DNA from: an uncultured Mycoplasmatota bacterium
Lineage (GTDB): Bacteria; Bacillota_I; Bacilli_A; RF39; UBA660
Direction of reading: 5' to 3'
DNA length: 9,108 nt
Assembly: GCA_947643295.1 (NCBI GenBank)
Contig: CANRVM010000043.1
Span: forward strand, 1-9,108
The position numbers and the translations under genes were made by a program. The notes beneath the pieces were generated by a model. The model had not been told where the DNA came from, made no database searches, and saw only the letters and a list, made by a program, of their open reading frames with translations. Positions 7,061 to 9,108 of the stretch are shown piece by piece (positions within the stretch are counted from its first letter, which is position 1; every line of letters begins with the position of its first letter).

Positions 7061-7708
7061 ATGGAGAATAGGAAACAAATGGAATTAGACGAGATGTTAT
7101 TAAAATATAATATGGCTAGTAAAGTGTTATATACAGACTTAGATAATTTAATTGCTGAATATAAGTATCGAACACAAACGAATCCAGTAGAACACATGAA
7201 AGGTAGAATCAAAGAAATGGATAGTGCCTCTAAGAAACTAGAAAAAAAGGGGTATGAATTAACACCAGATAATTTACAAAAACATATTCATGATATGGTA
7301 GGTGTAAGAATTGTATGTACTTTCCAAGATGAAGTAGATAAAATAGTTCAATTAATTCATCAGTCGACTAATCTTGAAATAACAGAGGAAAATGACTATA
7401 TTAATAAACCAAAGAAATCAGGATATCAAAGTTATCATATGAATGTCTTAATACCAATTCCCTATCAAGATGATATTGAATATGTAGAAGGTGAAATTCA
7501 AATTAGAACAGTAATGATGGATGCTTTCGCAGCGATTGAACATAAATTACAATATAAACAGGAGAATGTTGATTCAAATATTACTAAGTATATGCTTCAA
7601 TGCTCAGGATTTTTAAATATGATTGATAAAGAGATACAACAATTAGGCGAATTACAATTGAGTGATTCAAAGAGCAGTGAAAGAGGAAAAATAATGAAAA
7701 AGATGTAA
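7061..7708 (+). CDS. Small alarmone synthetase (RelQ/RelP-type GTP pyrophosphokinase)
   Basis: This 215-aa protein matches the size of the stand-alone RelA/SpoT synthetase-domain enzymes, which make (p)ppGpp from ATP and GTP or GDP in the cytoplasm. Visible motifs are the basic ATP-binding segment GRIKEMDSASKKLEKKGY (48-65), HDMVGVRI (77-84, with Asp78 and Arg83), the G-loop SGYQSYH (120-126), EGEIQIRT (143-150, with the catalytic-type Glu145) and AAIEHKLQYK (157-166). There is no HD hydrolase domain and no TGS/ACT regulatory tail. The C-terminal 45 residues are helical, as in tetrameric RelQ. GGAG lies five bases before the start. It is the second gene of the operon begun at 6768 and is followed by a terminator. 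Whether it is closer to RelQ or RelP cannot be settled by eye. All expected catalytic motifs are present, so it should be active. Confidence 0.92.
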   Translation: MENRKQMELDEMLLKYNMASKVLYTDLDNLIAEYKYRTQTNPVEHMKGRIKEMDSASKKLEKKGYELTPDNLQKHIHDMVGVRIVCTFQDEVDKIVQLIHQSTNLEITEENDYINKPKKSGYQSYHMNVLIPIPYQDDIEYVEGEIQIRTVMMDAFAAIEHKLQYKQENVDSNITKYMLQCSGFLNMIDKEIQQLGELQLSDSKSSERGKIMKKM

Positions 7709-7711
7709 CTA

Positions 7712-7744
7712 AAAGTAAGATGTCTATGTAGGCATTTTATTTTT
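7712..7744 (+). terminator. Intrinsic terminator of the alarmone synthetase operon
   Basis: The stem AAAGTAAGATGTC (7712-7724) pairs with 7731-7743 through 13 pairs, three of them G.U, around a 6-nt loop (7725-7730). It ends in a T-run at 7740-7744. It begins four bases after the stop. Confidence 0.85.
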
Positions 7745-7753
7745 GGTAGAAAC

Positions 7754-7782
7754 TTGTAATTTTAGGATAAATTTGATAAAAT
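7754..7782 (+). promoter_or_regulatory. Sigma-A promoter of the ABC-F gene
   Basis: TTGTAA (7754-7759) and TAAAAT (7777-7782) are separated by 17 bases, with TGA before the -10 giving an extended -10. The leader is only about 17 bases long, so no attenuation structure of the kind seen upstream of antibiotic-resistance ABC-F genes can fit. Confidence 0.75.
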
Positions 7783-7806
7783 CATAGATAGTTTTGAGGT
7801 GATAAA

Positions 7807-9108
7807 ATGATTCAAGTAAATAATGTTAGTTTAAAGTTTGGGAAAAGAACTTTATTTGAAGATGTAAATATTAAATTTACAAATGGGAATTGTTATGGAT
7901 TGATTGGAGCGAATGGAAGTGGAAAATCTACTTTTTTAAAACTTCTATCAGGTGAGTTGGATACTACGACTGGTGAAATTTCTATAACAAAAGGAGAAAG
8001 ATTATCCATATTAAAGCAAGATCATTACCAATATGATGAGATGAGAGTGATTGATGTTGTTATTATGGGAAATGAACGTCTATATAAAATTATGGAAGAA
8101 AAAAATGAGCTTTATTCTCATACAGAATTTAGTGAAGAAGATGGAATGAGACTTGCTAATTTAGAAGCAGAATTTATGGATTTAGATGGGTGGAATGCAG
8201 AAAGTGATGCCGCAACGCTTCTAAATAACTTGGGAGTAGAGGAAGCTTTCCATTATGCACTAATGAAAGAAATTGCAGTAAAAGATAGAGTAAAAGTTTT
8301 ACTTGCAAATTCTTTATTTGGAGATCCTGATATTCTTCTTTTAGATGAACCAACCAACAGTTTAGATATTGACGCCATTAAATGGTTAGAAGAGTTTTTA
8401 ATTAATTTTAATAATACAGTTATTGTAGTAAGTCATGATCGACACTTTTTAAATAATGTATGTACTCATATTGTAGATATTGATTATAGTAAAATTAAAT
8501 TATATATTGGTAACTATGACTTTTGGTATGAATCATCTGAACTTTTACAAAAACAAATGAGAGATTCTAATAAGAAGAAAGAAGAAAAGATAAAAGAATT
8601 ACAATCCTTTATTGCAAGATTCTCTGCTAATGCATCAAAATCAAAACAAGCTACTTCTCGTAAAAAGATGTTAGAAAAAATTGAGTTAGATGAAATTGTT
8701 CCATCATCTAGGAAGTATCCATATATTGATTTTAAAGTAGAAAAAGAATCAGGGAAAGAAATTTTAAAAGTAACTTCTCTTACAAAAGAAGTAGATGGCA
8801 AAAAGATATTGAATAAGGTATCTTTCACAATATTAAAAGGAGATAAAGTTGCAATTATCGCAGAAGATGATTTTGTAAAGACATCTTTATTTAATATATT
8901 AACTTATAAAGATAAAGATTATAAGGGAGTTGTTGAATGGGGGAAAACAATAAATTATGGATATCTTCCACAAGACAATACCGAGTTTTTCAGCGTAGAT
9001 AAAAATATTATGGAATGGATAGGGCAATATTATGATATTAAAGACGAGACTGTACTTAGAGGATTTTTAGGTAGAATGTTATTTTCTGGAGAAGATGTCT
9101 TTAAGAAA
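7807..9108 (+). CDS. ykpA: ABC-F ATPase of the YkpA/YbiT group (3' end cut by window)
   Basis: The reading frame is open for 434 codons to the window edge; the family is about 540 aa, so roughly 100 residues are missing. GAGGTG lies five bases before the start. The first ABC domain has Walker A GANGSGKS (34-41), Walker B ILLLDEPTN (176-184) and the SHDRHF switch. Its signature region reads MKEIAVKDRVKVLLA (153-167) without an SGGQ motif, as I recall for YkpA and YbiT. The inter-domain linker contains ARFSANASKSKQATSRKK (about 271-288), a hallmark of this group. The second domain has a degenerate Walker A (about 352-360, AEDDFVKTS, no glycines), also as I recall from Bacillus YkpA. ABC-F proteins bind the ribosomal E site and modulate translation; they are soluble and not transporters. 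No link to resistance is visible. Confidence 0.92.
   Translation, partial: MIQVNNVSLKFGKRTLFEDVNIKFTNGNCYGLIGANGSGKSTFLKLLSGELDTTTGEISITKGERLSILKQDHYQYDEMRVIDVVIMGNERLYKIMEEKNELYSHTEFSEEDGMRLANLEAEFMDLDGWNAESDAATLLNNLGVEEAFHYALMKEIAVKDRVKVLLANSLFGDPDILLLDEPTNSLDIDAIKWLEEFLINFNNTVIVVSHDRHFLNNVCTHIVDIDYSKIKLYIGNYDFWYESSELLQKQMRDSNKKKEEKIKELQSFIARFSANASKSKQATSRKKMLEKIELDEIVPSSRKYPYIDFKVEKESGKEILKVTSLTKEVDGKKILNKVSFTILKGDKVAIIAEDDFVKTSLFNILTYKDKDYKGVVEWGKTINYGYLPQDNTEFFSVDKNIMEWIGQYYDIKDETVLRGFLGRMLFSGEDVFKK

Noticed and set aside
578..7708. Use of UGA as tryptophan (mycoplasma code)
   Set aside because: The genes read through without internal TGA, and the Trp codons are TGG. TGA is also not used as a stop, so the point is open but unsupported.
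7709..7806. Ribosome-mediated attenuator upstream of the ABC-F gene
   Set aside because: The hairpin at 7712-7744 lies before the promoter and is the terminator of the previous operon. The mRNA leader is too short for attenuation.
732..8828. Minus-strand open frames opposite the main genes
   Set aside because: They are shadows of well-supported + strand genes, with low-complexity translations and no ribosome-binding sites.

Overview
This window is AT-rich (low G+C) bacterial DNA. All genes read on the + strand, with strong AGGAG/GAGGTG ribosome-binding sites, near-consensus sigma-A promoters and short intrinsic terminators. This fits Bacillota, probably a gut-type Bacilli, Mollicutes-relative or Clostridia lineage. 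Tryptophan is written TGG, and the seven visible stop codons are TAA (5) or TAG (2), so nothing requires an altered genetic code. The genus cannot be named from the sequence.

Layout. (1) 1-451 has no gene but is unusually dense in inverted repeats, including long-range and mutually exclusive ones. It may be part of a structured RNA that begins before the window. A hairpin with a T-run (523-552) lies just before the first ribosome-binding site. (2) 578-3023 is a tightly coupled three-gene cluster whose junctions are both TAATG. It encodes a four-LysM protein, a small beta-sandwich (carboxypeptidase-regulatory-like) protein, and a protein that fuses a compact SpoIID/LytB-like domain to three peptidoglycan-binding domains. 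None has a visible signal peptide although all the recognisable domains are wall-directed. This is the most novel-looking part of the window. (3) 3262-5486 is clpB, encoding an N-domain-less disaggregase, behind a sigma-A promoter overlapped by a CIRCE-like (HrcA) operator and closed by a terminator. (4) 5488-6636 is a single-gene unit for an unrecognised acidic protein with a C-terminal coiled coil. (5) 6705-7744 is a two-gene operon (87-aa unknown plus a small alarmone synthetase) with a consensus extended -10 promoter and its own terminator. (6) 7754-9108 is a promoter and a YkpA/YbiT-type ABC-F ATPase, cut by the window end.

Functionally, the right two thirds are housekeeping and stress genes: protein disaggregation, (p)ppGpp signalling and a ribosome-associated ABC-F factor. 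Each unit has its own promoter and terminator. The left third is a cell-wall or spore-envelope module of unknown job. If the organism sporulates, the lack of export signals suits mother-cell proteins acting on cortex or coat; this is inference.
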